Assembly (NCBI GenBank): GCA_020248945.1
Contig: JADCGQ010000010.1
Location: forward strand, 1-64,000
Reading direction: 5' to 3'
DNA: 64,000 bases
From: Rubrivivax sp.
GTDB taxonomy: Bacteria; Pseudomonadota; Gammaproteobacteria; Burkholderiales; Burkholderiaceae_C
Of the stretch, positions 23,401 to 31,943 are shown one piece after another. The stretch's first letter is position 1. The number at the start of each line of letters is the position of its first letter. Made by a program: the position numbers and the translations under genes. The notes beneath the pieces are model-generated. The model was given only the letters and a program-made list of their open reading frames with translations. It was not told the origin of the DNA and did not search any database.

Positions 23401-23608
23401 CGGCCACCAGCGCGGCGGCCAGGGGCTTGTCGGCCAGGAAGGCCATCACGTTGACGCGCTGGGCGGGGGCCACGGTCAGCACGGCTTCGGTGGCGCCGGC
23501 CGGAGCCGGCGCGGCCACGGCAGCGGGCAGGGCTCGGATCTGGGCGTGGGCGGCGGTGCCGAAGGAGCCGAGCACGAGCACGGCGGCGGCGATACGGGTC
23601 AGTTGCAT
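20450..23608 (-). CDS. Secreted subtilisin-like serine peptidase (S8) with inserted PA domain
   Basis: A 1052-residue exported protease. The start at 23608 has GAGGA seven bases upstream and begins a Sec signal ending TAAHA; an in-frame Met 19 codons upstream lacks these features. A propeptide-like stretch (to about 150) is followed by the S8 domain with catalytic Asp near 184 (AILDSGIDF), His near 259 (QGHGTNVAD) and Ser near 580 (GGTSGAAPVVAGG). A protease-associated insert occurs near 420-540. The C-terminal 400 residues look like beta-sandwich modules ending without a membrane anchor. It would act outside the cell. A PEP-CTERM gene lies 89 bases upstream on the same strand. Confidence 0.93.
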   Translation of the reverse strand: MQLTRIAAAVLVLGSFGTAAHAQIRALPAAVAAPAPAGATEAVLTVAPAQRVNVMAFLADKPLAAALVAARAPGAAPRSVPWSAEQQRAYSAALKAKQAPVISAAQALGGQVVGQLTNASNGVLLSIDANQLGALARVADVQSVMVVEDMAMDLSSVTAYVGATALHGRSPSVDGTGVRIAILDSGIDFTHRNLGGAGTLAAYAAAYGAAGPACVVTTANTTAPTWTSKVIGGYDFVGERWPNTSPVLEPDPNPIDCQGHGTNVADIAGGRSADGTWKGMAPGAQLLAVKVCSAVATSCSGLGIVQGLDWVLDPNQDGDLSDAVEVVNMSLGANFGQRENPSVLSSQNVVSFGTVVVASAGNGGDIPFINGSPSSAPEAIAVAQTQVPGGFGFPLITSPGGTNTNTAYQSWSNPITADITAPLAVDPNTTLTGATTGAGCSAYAAGTFTGRIAVIRRNGCAVSIKTANATNAGAVGVIIDDNVAASEPPSFSFGGGGTVYNSTIAVTQAAGNALRSAVAAGAVTATISFSGRISLNGSMVASSSRGPNPGYGAIKPDIGAPGASVSAVVGTGTGTRVFGGTSGAAPVVAGGAAQLLQTAPSLAPHEVKARLMGAADNNILTNPTLLPGLLAPITRIGAGELRIDKAVDLGSAMWESTNPDANSLSFGYQPTSGPRTLRKRVVVRNYGTTAKTYTIASSFRYAADATGGVTVTAPSSITVGGNSSAAFTVQMSINPTQLPVWESTGVNGGQNGNNGLLLAAVEFDGYLTLTSGSERVVMPWHVIPRRSHNGTTPASIALASGSGSLPVSNTGGATTANADIFSLTGTSPQLPRSALPASGDSFARPDLRAVGVRGVNTGTGADSGVQFAISRWDPVSAPNQNLTVRVLIDTNRDGVDDWQITASRSTANQNLAFLQRLTGCVPATNCPATAYFFTTADLNSSNWILTIPVRPTYGPAPGTPQTVVDPTQPFNFRVIALDNYFTGATSDTIGTMTYQLNAPRFVTTAGVAVPVGVSGALPVSGTASTGSPSQSGLMLMWRDGMPGREASLVGVN

Positions 23609-23697
23609 TCGAATGTTCCTCAAGGCGACGTTCTGAGTGTGCGGGTGGGCGTGCGCTGCGGACATCGGGGCGTGCCCCTGGCGCGCACGCCGAGTGA

Positions 23698-24360
23698 TCA
23701 GGCCGCGCGGCGGCGGGCCGACACGCCGGCCATCAGGCCGAGCGCGGCCAGGGCCAGGGCCAGCGCGCTGGGCGTGGGGATGTAGGCATTGATGACGTAG
23801 CTGCTGCGGTCAAACAACAAGTCAGGGTTGAAATTGGTCCAGCCGGCCAGCGCGCCGCTGCCCGACAACGCACCACCGCCGCTGCCGAGCGTGTCGAAGA
23901 TCGACATCGTGGCGCCGTCGAAAGGATCCATGTCGCCGAAGGAGACGCCGATGAAGTAGCTGCCCACGTCGAGGAAGCTGTCGAGTGCCGACAAGGTGCT
24001 GGTAGCCGGATCGGTGTAGTCGTTGTTCCAGACCAGGCCGTTGCCGGCGCTGTCGAAGAGGAACAGCCGCGTGTCCGCCACTTCGCTTCCGATGGTGTTG
24101 AAGAAGTAGCGGCCGGCGTTCGTGATGCTGAAGCCGTACAGGTCGACGAGGTTGCGGGGGTTGCCGCCGTTGCCGTCGAGGAAGGTCCCCTGGATCTGCA
24201 GCTCGCCAATGCTGGCGGCGGCGGTCTCAGCCGTGCCGGGCAGATCACCGGTCCCGGTCGGGGTCTCGACGTAGACCACAGGCGAGGCCCACGCGGCCAC
24301 GGCCAACGTGGCGGTGGCGAGTGCGACGCTCACGGACTTGAACAGACTCTTGGCTTGCAT
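23698..24360 (-). CDS. PEP-CTERM-type surface protein with DVUA0089-like beta domain
   Basis: A 220-residue exported protein starting MQAKSLFKSVSVAL. It has an N-terminal Sec signal ending near AAWAS. The middle is Gly/Asp/Asn-rich with FFNTIGSEVADTRLFLFDSA and GSYFIGVSFGDMDPFDG, resembling bacterial pre-peptidase or DVUA0089-type domains. The C-terminus has the sorting pattern: IPTPSALALALAALGL hydrophobic segment and ARRRAA basic end. The expected motif is PEP; here it is PTP. It is a likely substrate for an exosortase such as XrtB at 42.0 kb. It is upstream of and co-directional with the subtilase. Confidence 0.8.
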   Translation of the reverse strand: MQAKSLFKSVSVALATATLAVAAWASPVVYVETPTGTGDLPGTAETAAASIGELQIQGTFLDGNGGNPRNLVDLYGFSITNAGRYFFNTIGSEVADTRLFLFDSAGNGLVWNNDYTDPATSTLSALDSFLDVGSYFIGVSFGDMDPFDGATMSIFDTLGSGGGALSGSGALAGWTNFNPDLLFDRSSYVINAYIPTPSALALALAALGLMAGVSARRRAA

Positions 24361-24703
24361 GGCTTGATCGACTCCGAAAGGAAGGATGAACATCAGAATG
24401 GCAGGACTGCGGCAGGCGCTAGCACACAGAAGCCCGGTTGTCAGTAGGACGCCCCGCCTCGCTTCGATCGCCAGCGCGGCGTTCTCTGCGAACTTGGGGA
24501 TGGACTTGAGGAAGCAGTTCGCGTGCCGCCTGGCCACCTGAATGCGGGTTCAGGACGGCCGTCTCTGCTGCGTCGCGTGCCCCGACGCTCAGTCACGCCG
24601 AAGCGCAGCCGCGGCAGTCATCGCCTTGTCAAACAAACCGACACCGGGTTGTCCCGGTGTCCTACAGGGAAGCCCTGAGAACAAGGCGCCACAGTCCCTG
24701 TCG
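24361..24703. other. Intergenic region without a recognisable gene
   Basis: This 343-base stretch separates the PEP-CTERM gene from the next minus-strand gene. It holds the terminator at 24631-24661 and presumably the promoter of the PEP-CTERM gene between about 24380 and 24630. An open frame continuous with the PEP-CTERM gene runs through part of it but has no family support. I see no RNA gene or repeat. Confidence 0.6.
24631..24661 (-). terminator. Rho-independent terminator of the small exported-protein gene
   Basis: GACACCGGG (24640-24648) pairs perfectly with CCCGGTGTC (24653-24661) around a TTGT loop. On the minus strand the stem is followed by GGTTTGTTT, a T-rich tract, 43 bases past the stop at 24704. 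Confidence 0.8.
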
Positions 24704-25129
24704 TCAGTGTGTCGATCCGGAGCGGCCGGCGGCGCGGAGCTGGCATCGCCCCGGGCTCGCCGCGGCGGCCGGGCGACAGACGGCGCCGGGATCGGGCCGC
24801 CACTCGCAGGTGGAGGCCGCGCCGGGGGCGGGGCCGGGCAACTCGGCCAGCGCACGCGCGAGTGCGGCGCGGTCGGTGTGTGCCGGCGCGAAGGCGATCC
24901 AACCCCGAGGGCCGCCGCAGGCCTGATCGGGAAGCGGCAACGTGGCGCAGTCGCTGTCGCGGCGGCAGGCTGCCGGGCCGACCAGGGCCTCGATGCGTTG
25001 CCAGGTGGCGCGCGCCGGATCGTCCGGCGGCGCGGGCCGCGTCTGCGCCCCCGCCACCAGGGGCGCCGCGACGGCGGCCAGCGCGAGTGACAGGCGCAAC
25101 CCGCGCAGGGTGTCGATGAGAAGCCGCAT
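24704..25129 (-). CDS. Small exported cysteine-rich protein of unknown function
   Basis: A 141-residue protein starting MRLLIDTLRG. A Sec signal (about residues 10-28, ending LVAGAQ) precedes a mature region with six or so cysteines (ACRRDSDC, DQACGG, STCEW, AVCRP, RCQL), consistent with disulfides in the periplasm or outside the cell. It contains DSDCATLPLPDQACGGPRGW, similar in style to small Burkholderiales hypothetical exported proteins. It has its own terminator and is divergent from the MFS gene. I cannot assign a function. Confidence 0.65.
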   Translation of the reverse strand: MRLLIDTLRGLRLSLALAAVAAPLVAGAQTRPAPPDDPARATWQRIEALVGPAACRRDSDCATLPLPDQACGGPRGWIAFAPAHTDRAALARALAELPGPAPGAASTCEWRPDPGAVCRPAAAASPGRCQLRAAGRSGSTH

Positions 25130-25191
25130 CCGCGCATCGTGGCACTGCATGCGGGCCGCGGCAAGGCAGGCCGCTGCAAAGGGGCCCTCCC

Positions 25192-25197
25192 TACAAT
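25192..25197 (+). promoter_or_regulatory. Possible -10 element for the MFS gene (TACAAT)
   Basis: TACAAT lies 51 bases before the annotated TTG start, in the spacer between divergent genes. No clear -35 box was found. Confidence 0.3.
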
Positions 25198-25248
25198 GCG
25201 GGGCTCAGCTGCCGGAGTCCTGCACTGTTCCTGAAGTCTCTGCCCCGG

Positions 25249-26547
25249 TTGCCGCCCGGCGACCTGCTGCGCGACCCGGCCTACGCGCGCCTGTTCGGCT
25301 CCATCCTCACCGCCAGCTTCGGCAACCAGGTGATGATGCTGGCGCTGCCGCTGACGGCGGCCGTGTTGCTGAAGGCCTCGCCGCTGCAGATGGGCCTGCT
25401 GACGGCCATCGAGCTGCTGCCCTTCCTGCTGTTCAGCCTGCCCTCGGGCGTGTGGCTCGACCGCGTGCGCAAGCTGCCGGTCTACGTGGTGGGCGAGCTC
25501 ACCGTGGCGGCCTGCGCCATCAGCGTGCCGGTGGCCTGGTGGATGGGCTGGCTGACGATGCCGTGGCTGTATGTCATCGGCTTCATCGTCGGCAGCGTGC
25601 ACACCGTGTCGGGCACGGCGGCGCAGATCGTGCTCACGCAGGTGGTGGCGCGCGAGCGGCTGGTGGAGGCGCATGCCAAGAACGCGCTCGCCACCTCGGG
25701 ATCGGAGGTGCTGGGCCCGGGCCTGGCGGGGGCGCTGATCAAGGCCTTCGGTGCGCCGGTGGCGATGATCGTCAACGCCGTGCTGCTGGTGGGCTCGGCG
25801 CTCATCCTCAAGGGCATCCGCGTGCACGAGCGGCGCAGCGAACCCCGGCCCGGCGGCGACACGCTGGCGCAGTTCTGGCGCGACCTCATGCTCGGCGTGC
25901 GCTTCTGCGCCCACACCCGGCTGCTGGTGGTGCTGGCGGTGCTGATGGGCGTGTGGCAGATGGCGCACTACGCGGCACTGGTGGTGCAGATCCTGTTCGC
26001 CACGCGCACGCTGGGCCTGAGCGAACAGGCGGTGGGCCTTTGCTACATGGGCATGGGCGTGGGCACCATCCTGGGCAGCGTCTACGGCCGGCGTGTGAGC
26101 CAGCGCATCGGCCCCGGGCCCTGCCTCGTGGTGGGCTATGCCATCACCGGCAGCGGCTGGCTGATGCTGGCGCTGGCACCGGCCAATGCCTGGGGCGTGG
26201 CGGCGTTTGCGCTGATGCTGATGATGTTCACCACCGGCGCGGTGTTCATCTTCATCAACTTCCTCGCGCTGCGCCAGGCCGTCACGCCCGAGCCGCTGCT
26301 CGGCCGCATGACGGCCACGATGCGCTGGCTCACGCTGCTGGCCGCCGGCCCTGGCGCGCTGCTCGGCGGCTGGCTCGGCGAGCACGTCGGCCTGCGAGCG
26401 GCGCTCGGCTTTGCCGGTGTGACGACGCTGCTGCTGGTGATCGTGGCCTGGCGGCTGCCGATCATCCGTGAGCTGAAGACCTTGCCCGAGGCCGAGTGCG
26501 AGAGCGAATGGCTGGGTCTGGAGGCCGACGTGCGGCCGGCGGGTTGA
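25249..26547 (+). CDS. MFS transporter (EntS/MFS_3-like exporter)
   Basis: An inner-membrane major-facilitator protein of about 432 residues with roughly twelve hydrophobic helices. The N-terminal block RDPAYARLFGSILTASFGNQ and the cytoplasmic loop LPSGVWLDRVRKLPV resemble the MFS_3 group, which includes enterobactin exporter EntS and drug exporters. The substrate is unknown. No ATG fits the start: TTG at 25249 is used here, and CTG at 25225 would add eight residues. It converges on ugpQ with an 18-base gap. Confidence 0.85.
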   Translation: MPPGDLLRDPAYARLFGSILTASFGNQVMMLALPLTAAVLLKASPLQMGLLTAIELLPFLLFSLPSGVWLDRVRKLPVYVVGELTVAACAISVPVAWWMGWLTMPWLYVIGFIVGSVHTVSGTAAQIVLTQVVARERLVEAHAKNALATSGSEVLGPGLAGALIKAFGAPVAMIVNAVLLVGSALILKGIRVHERRSEPRPGGDTLAQFWRDLMLGVRFCAHTRLLVVLAVLMGVWQMAHYAALVVQILFATRTLGLSEQAVGLCYMGMGVGTILGSVYGRRVSQRIGPGPCLVVGYAITGSGWLMLALAPANAWGVAAFALMLMMFTTGAVFIFINFLALRQAVTPEPLLGRMTATMRWLTLLAAGPGALLGGWLGEHVGLRAALGFAGVTTLLLVIVAWRLPIIRELKTLPEAECESEWLGLEADVRPAG

Positions 26548-26565
26548 AGACCGGCTGAAGGCGGC

Positions 26566-27330
26566 TCAGTCGAACACCGCGCTGCCATCGGGCACGGGCG
26601 AGTAGCGGTCCACCGCGTCGGTGATGAGCCCGTCGATGCCCAGTGCCATCAGCCGGCGGGCATCCGCAGGCTCGTTCACCGTGTAGCACAGCGCACGCAG
26701 ACCCAGGCCATCGAGCTGCTGCTTCAGTGCGGCGTCCATCAGCTTGTGGTTGGTGACCACGGCCACACAGGCCAGCGACTGAGCCACGGCTTGCCAGCCA
26801 CTCCAGAGCTCATCGAGCAGCAGGGCCCGCGGCACAGCCGGCGCGGCAGCCATCGCGCCCTGCAGGGCCTCGGGCCGGAACGAGCTGAACAGCAGCGGGC
26901 TGCGGTCGCCGGCCCAGTGATCGCGGCACCAGGCGCCGACGGCGCGACCGGTGTCGAGCTCAGCGCCTGGCGTGGGCTTGATCTCGATGTTGAGCGCGTA
27001 GCCGTTGCGCTGCACGTAGGCCGCGATGGCTTCCAGGCTCGGCATCGGCTCGCCCGCGTAGGCGCGCGAATGCCAGCCACCGGCGTCAAGCCGCGAGAGC
27101 TCGGCCCAGTTGCGATCGCCCGCCGTGCCGTGGGCCGGCGTGGTGCGGTCGAGCGTGGCGTCGTGCAGCAGGAAAAGCTGCCCGTCGGCGCTGAGCTTCA
27201 CATCGCACTCGAAGGCGCGAAAGCCGTGTGCCGCGCCCACGCGAAAGGCGGCCAGCGTGTTTTCGGGCGCCAGCTTGCCGGCGCCACGGTGGGCGATCCA
27301 GCGCGGGAAGGGCCAGGCCTGCCGTGCCAT
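26566..27330 (-). CDS. ugpQ: Glycerophosphodiester phosphodiesterase UgpQ
   Basis: Cytosolic hydrolase that releases sn-glycerol-3-phosphate and an alcohol from glycerophosphodiesters brought in by the Ugp transporter. It has 254 residues. The GDPD signature is visible as IAHRGAGKLAPENTLAAF with catalytic His and Glu, FECDVKLSADGQLFLLHDAT with the metal ligands and second His, and LNIEIKPTPG. It is the last gene of ugpBAECQ, five bases after ugpC. Confidence 0.95.
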   Translation of the reverse strand: MARQAWPFPRWIAHRGAGKLAPENTLAAFRVGAAHGFRAFECDVKLSADGQLFLLHDATLDRTTPAHGTAGDRNWAELSRLDAGGWHSRAYAGEPMPSLEAIAAYVQRNGYALNIEIKPTPGAELDTGRAVGAWCRDHWAGDRSPLLFSSFRPEALQGAMAAAPAVPRALLLDELWSGWQAVAQSLACVAVVTNHKLMDAALKQQLDGLGLRALCYTVNEPADARRLMALGIDGLITDAVDRYSPVPDGSAVFD

Positions 27331-27335
27331 CGCCG

Positions 27336-28421
<1,086 letters not shown>

Positions 28422-28437
28422 TCGTTTCCTCGGCTCT

Positions 28438-29319
28438 TTACTTTTCGGAGTCGACCAGGCCCTTGACGAACCAGCGCCGCATCAGCACCACCACCAGGGC
28501 CGGCGGTAGCACCGCCAGCAGCGTGGTGCCCATGACCTGCGGCCAGTCGGTGGTGGCGTCGCCGGTGCCGATCATCTTGGTGATGCCCACCACGATGGTG
28601 TCGAGCCGGTTGTCGGTGGTGATGAGCAACGGCCAGAGGTACTGGTTCCAGCCGTAGATGAACAGGATGACCGACAGCGCCGCGATGTTGGTGGCCGACA
28701 GCGGCAGCACCACGTCCTTGAAGAAGCGCAGCGGCCCGGCGCCGTCGATGCGCGCGGCCTCGACCAGCTCGTCGGGGATGGTCAGGAAGAACTGCCGGAA
28801 CAGCAGCGTGCCGGTGGCGCTGGCGATCAGCGGCAGCGTCAGCCCCGTCATGCTGTTGATGAGGCCGAGGTCGCTGACGACCTCGTAGGTGGGCATGATG
28901 CGCACCTCCACCGGCAGCATCAGCGTCAGGAAGATCAGCCAGAACGCGACCATGCGCCCGGGGAACTGGAAGAAGACGATGGCGTAGGCCGACAGCAGGC
29001 TGAGCACCACCTTGCCGGCGGTGATGATCAGCGCCATCAGCAGGCTGTTCCACATCATCTGCCACACCGGCGGGCTGAGGTAGGTGCCCTGCAGGCCCTG
29101 CAGCAGGATGGTGCGGTAGGTGTCCAGGCCGTGGGGGTCGGGCAAGATGGGCATCGGGGCCTGGGCCACATCGGGCGCCGTCAGCGTGCTGGCGACGAAG
29201 GCGATGTAGAGCGGAAACGCCGTCACGGCGATGCCCAGCCACAGCACGGCATGCGCCAGCCAGGCCATGCCGGGGCGCAGCGGGTCGGGGGCGTTGGCGG
29301 AGGTGGCGGCGCTGCTCAT
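28438..29319 (-). CDS. ugpE: sn-Glycerol-3-phosphate ABC transporter permease UgpE
   Basis: Second permease of the Ugp importer, 293 residues from [14 protein letters not shown]. About six hydrophobic helices are visible. The EAA loop is [20 protein letters not shown], which contacts UgpC. The ATG overlaps the ugpA stop (ATGA at 29316-29319). An extended frame beyond this Met lies inside ugpA and is not used. Confidence 0.95.
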   Translation of the reverse strand: MSSAATSANAPDPLRPGMAWLAHAVLWLGIAVTAFPLYIAFVASTLTAPDVAQAPMPILPDPHGLDTYRTILLQGLQGTYLSPPVWQMMWNSLLMALIITAGKVVLSLLSAYAIVFFQFPGRMVAFWLIFLTLMLPVEVRIMPTYEVVSDLGLINSMTGLTLPLIASATGTLLFRQFFLTIPDELVEAARIDGAGPLRFFKDVVLPLSATNIAALSVILFIYGWNQYLWPLLITTDNRLDTIVVGITKMIGTGDATTDWPQVMGTTLLAVLPPALVVVLMRRWFVKGLVDSEK

Positions 29320-30200
29320 CCGTAGTGCACCCGGCGCTCGACGAAGCGGAACTGCAGCACCGTGAGGGCCACCACCATGAGCATCAGCACCACGCTCTGC
29401 GCCGCGCTGCCGCCGAGATCGAGGTTGTGCACGCCGTCCTTGTAGACCTTGTAGACCAGCGTCTCGGTGGCGGCGGCAGGCCCGCCCTGCGTGACGGCGC
29501 TGATGACGCCGAAGGTGTCGAAGAAGGCATAGACGAGCCCCACGACGAGCAGGAAGAAGGTGGTCGGCGAGAGCAGCGGAAAGATGATCGTCCAGAAGCG
29601 CCGCATCGGCCGTGCGCCGTCGATGGCGGCGGCCTCGAGCAGGCTCTTCGGAATGCTCTGCAGCCCGGCCAGGAAGAACAGGAAGTTGTAGGCCACCTGC
29701 TTCCAGGCCGAGGCGAGGATGACGAGCCACATCGCGTCAGACCCGTCGAGCGTGGGGTTCCAGTCCACGCCCAGCGCCTTCAGCCACCAGGCCAGCACGC
29801 CGAGCGAGGGGTTGAACATGAAGAGCCACAGCACGCCGGCCACCGCCGGCGCGATGGCGTACGGTATGAGCATGGCCGTGGTGTAGGCCACCGAGCCGCG
29901 CACGACGCGGTCGGCCATCACGGCCAGCACCAGCGCCGGCACCATGGCCAGCAGCGTGACGGCGGCCGAGAAGTACAGGGTGCGCCAGAAGGCCTGCACG
30001 TAGCCTTCGTCGGCGAACACGGCGCGGAAGTTCTCCAGGCCGACGAACTGCACGCTCATGCCGAAGGCGTCTTGCTGCAGCACGCTCATGTACAGCGCCT
30101 GCCCACCGGGCCAGTAGAAGAAGACCAGCGTCACCGCCAGCTGCGGCCCGAGCAGCAGCCAGGGCAACAGCCGGTGGGGGAAGACGACGCGACGTTGCAT
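29316..30200 (-). CDS. ugpA: sn-Glycerol-3-phosphate ABC transporter permease UgpA
   Basis: First permease of the Ugp importer, 294 residues with about six helices. N-terminal [20 protein letters not shown] and [10 protein letters not shown] are family-like; the EAA loop is [20 protein letters not shown]. It lies 98 bases after ugpB, a gap that holds a hairpin, and overlaps ugpE by four bases. Confidence 0.95.
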   Translation of the reverse strand: MQRRVVFPHRLLPWLLLGPQLAVTLVFFYWPGGQALYMSVLQQDAFGMSVQFVGLENFRAVFADEGYVQAFWRTLYFSAAVTLLAMVPALVLAVMADRVVRGSVAYTTAMLIPYAIAPAVAGVLWLFMFNPSLGVLAWWLKALGVDWNPTLDGSDAMWLVILASAWKQVAYNFLFFLAGLQSIPKSLLEAAAIDGARPMRRFWTIIFPLLSPTTFFLLVVGLVYAFFDTFGVISAVTQGGPAAATETLVYKVYKDGVHNLDLGGSAAQSVVLMLMVVALTVLQFRFVERRVHYG

Positions 30201-30251
30201 GGGAGCGCGATGCTAGCGGCGGTGCGATGAGTGGCCGCGAGCAAATGAGCA

Positions 30252-30270
30252 GCGGCCCGGAAAGGGCCGC
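30252..30270 (-). promoter_or_regulatory. Hairpin between ugpB and ugpA
   Basis: GCGGCCC (30252-30258) pairs with GGGCCGC (30264-30270) around five bases. Binding-protein operons often carry such a hairpin after the first gene, stabilising its mRNA so that the binding protein is made in excess; that role here is inferred from position. There is no T-tract. Confidence 0.55.
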
Positions 30271-30298
30271 CGCGAGGGTGCTGCCGGGGCGATGACGA

Positions 30299-31651
30299 TC
30301 AGCTCGCCGAGCGCTCGAAGGCGCGCAGCAGCGCGTTGCCGCGGCGCTCGGTGTTGCGCAGCGCGTCGGCGGGCGTCTGGTTGCCCTGCAGCGCCTTCTC
30401 GACCTCTTCGTGGAACACGTCGCGGATCTCGGTCCAGCGGCCGAAGCGGTAGCCGTTGGTGTTGTCGCCCTTGGCCGCGTTGATCAGGCTGAGGATGGGC
30501 ACGTCGCGGCCCGGGTTCTTGGTGAAGAAGCCCTCGTCCTGCATCGCCTTGAAGGCGGTGTTGGTGGCGGGCAGGAAGCCGGTGGTCTTGGCCCACTCCG
30601 TCATGACCTTGTCGCTGCGCAGGTAGTTCAGGAACTGCGCCACGCCGCGGAACTCGGCCTGGCTGCGGTTCGGTGCGTTGAACACCCACAGCGAGGCACC
30701 GCCGATGGTGGTGGCAAAGGGCGCGCCCTTCACGTCGGGCCAGTGCGGCATCTGCGCGGTGCCGAAGGCGAACTTGGCATCGCGGGTGATGGCGCCCAGG
30801 CCGCCGGAGCTCTGCGTGAGCATCGCGCACTCGCCGCTGATGAACTTGGCGGCGGCGTCGTTGCTGCGGCCGCCGTAGTCGAAGCTCTTGTCCTTCTGCA
30901 TGTCCACGAGCGTCTGCAGCTGGCGCTCGAGCAGCTTGTTGTTGGCCAGTTGCAGCGTGGCGTCGAGCCCGCCGCGGCCGTTGCCCTTGGTGCCGAAGGC
31001 GATGTTGTGGCGCGAGGCGAACTGCTCGAGCATCACCCAGGCCATCCAGGTGGTGGTGTAGCCGCAGGCGGCGGCGTTGGTGCTGCGGATCTTCTTGGCC
31101 GCCTCGATGAGCTGCGGCCAGGTCTGGGGCGGCTTCTCGGCGTCGAGGCCGGCCTTGCGGAAGGCGTCCTTGTTGTAGAACAGGACGGTGGTGCTCACGT
31201 TGAACGGCATCGACAGCAGTTCACCGCTGGGCAGGCCGTAGTAGCCCTGGGCCGGGCCGATGAAGTCGGCCGGGTTGAACTGCAGCCCGGCGCGGCGGAA
31301 GACCTCGCTCACCGGCACCACGGCGCCCTTGGCCTGCATCATGTCGCCGCTGCCGGCGTCGAACATCTGCATGATGTGCGGCGGGTTGCCGGCGCGGAAG
31401 GCGGCCACGGCAGCGGCGCGCTGCTCCGGGTACTGGCCCTTGAACGACACCACCACGCGGTACTCGCTCTGCGTCTTGTTGAAGTCTTCGCCGAAGCGCG
31501 TGATCAGCTCGCCGTTCTGGCCCGTGAGGCCCATCCACATCTGGATCTCGACGGGGCGCGGCTGCGCCGCGGCGGGCAGGGCGACGGCGGCGCCGATCGC
31601 CGCGGCAAGGACGGCGCGGCGCAGCGGCTGCAGGCGGGTGGTAACGCTCAT
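30299..31651 (-). CDS. ugpB: sn-Glycerol-3-phosphate-binding periplasmic protein UgpB
   Basis: Periplasmic solute-binding protein that captures sn-glycerol-3-phosphate or glycerophosphodiesters for UgpAEC. It has 450 residues, with a Sec signal ending LPAAA near residue 28. The mature protein has VEIQMWMGLTGQNGELITRF, NPPHIMQMFDAGSGDMM, FVSG-like FISGECAML, and SLWVFNAPNRSQAEFRGVAQ, matching UgpB. The start has GAGGAGAT just upstream on the minus strand. It is the first gene of the operon. Confidence 0.95.
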   Translation of the reverse strand: MSVTTRLQPLRRAVLAAAIGAAVALPAAAQPRPVEIQMWMGLTGQNGELITRFGEDFNKTQSEYRVVVSFKGQYPEQRAAAVAAFRAGNPPHIMQMFDAGSGDMMQAKGAVVPVSEVFRRAGLQFNPADFIGPAQGYYGLPSGELLSMPFNVSTTVLFYNKDAFRKAGLDAEKPPQTWPQLIEAAKKIRSTNAAACGYTTTWMAWVMLEQFASRHNIAFGTKGNGRGGLDATLQLANNKLLERQLQTLVDMQKDKSFDYGGRSNDAAAKFISGECAMLTQSSGGLGAITRDAKFAFGTAQMPHWPDVKGAPFATTIGGASLWVFNAPNRSQAEFRGVAQFLNYLRSDKVMTEWAKTTGFLPATNTAFKAMQDEGFFTKNPGRDVPILSLINAAKGDNTNGYRFGRWTEIRDVFHEEVEKALQGNQTPADALRNTERRGNALLRAFERSAS

Positions 31652-31943
31652 GGGATCTCCTCGGTCGGGGTGTAATCAAGGGCCCGCCGCCCGGGTCGGG
31701 CGGCGGCCTGGCGGGCGCGAGTGTCGGGGCGCCGCATGACAATCGTGTTTCTCGCGGCAGGCGGCCTCTTTCGCAATCGGGGATAGCCCGTTTGGCGCAG
31801 GCCTTCGAAGGCAGAGCGTGGTCGCCTCGCCCAGACATGGCCCCGGGGCCGTCATGCCAGGGCATTCGACTAGCATTAACCCTCGTTGCACACGGCAGAC
31901 ACGCGCCCACGCCGCCCTCGCGGCGGGCCTACCAGAGCCTTCC
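31652..31943. promoter_or_regulatory. Divergent promoter region of ugpB and the FAD/Fe-S gene, with a leader hairpin
   Basis: A 292-base spacer. CCGCCGCCC (31684-31692) pairs with GGGCGGCGG (31698-31706) around GGGTC, about 30 bases before the ugpB start on the minus strand. A single Pho-box-like half site, TTGTCAT, reads on the minus strand near 31737-31743, without the second 11-base-spaced half site. On the plus strand TAGCAT near 31871 could be the -10 element for the FAD/Fe-S gene. Confidence 0.4.

Noticed and set aside
31730-31745. Pho box before ugpB
   Set aside because: Only one CTGTCAT-like half site is present, without a second at 11-base spacing; PhoB control is plausible from E. 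coli ugp but not shown here.
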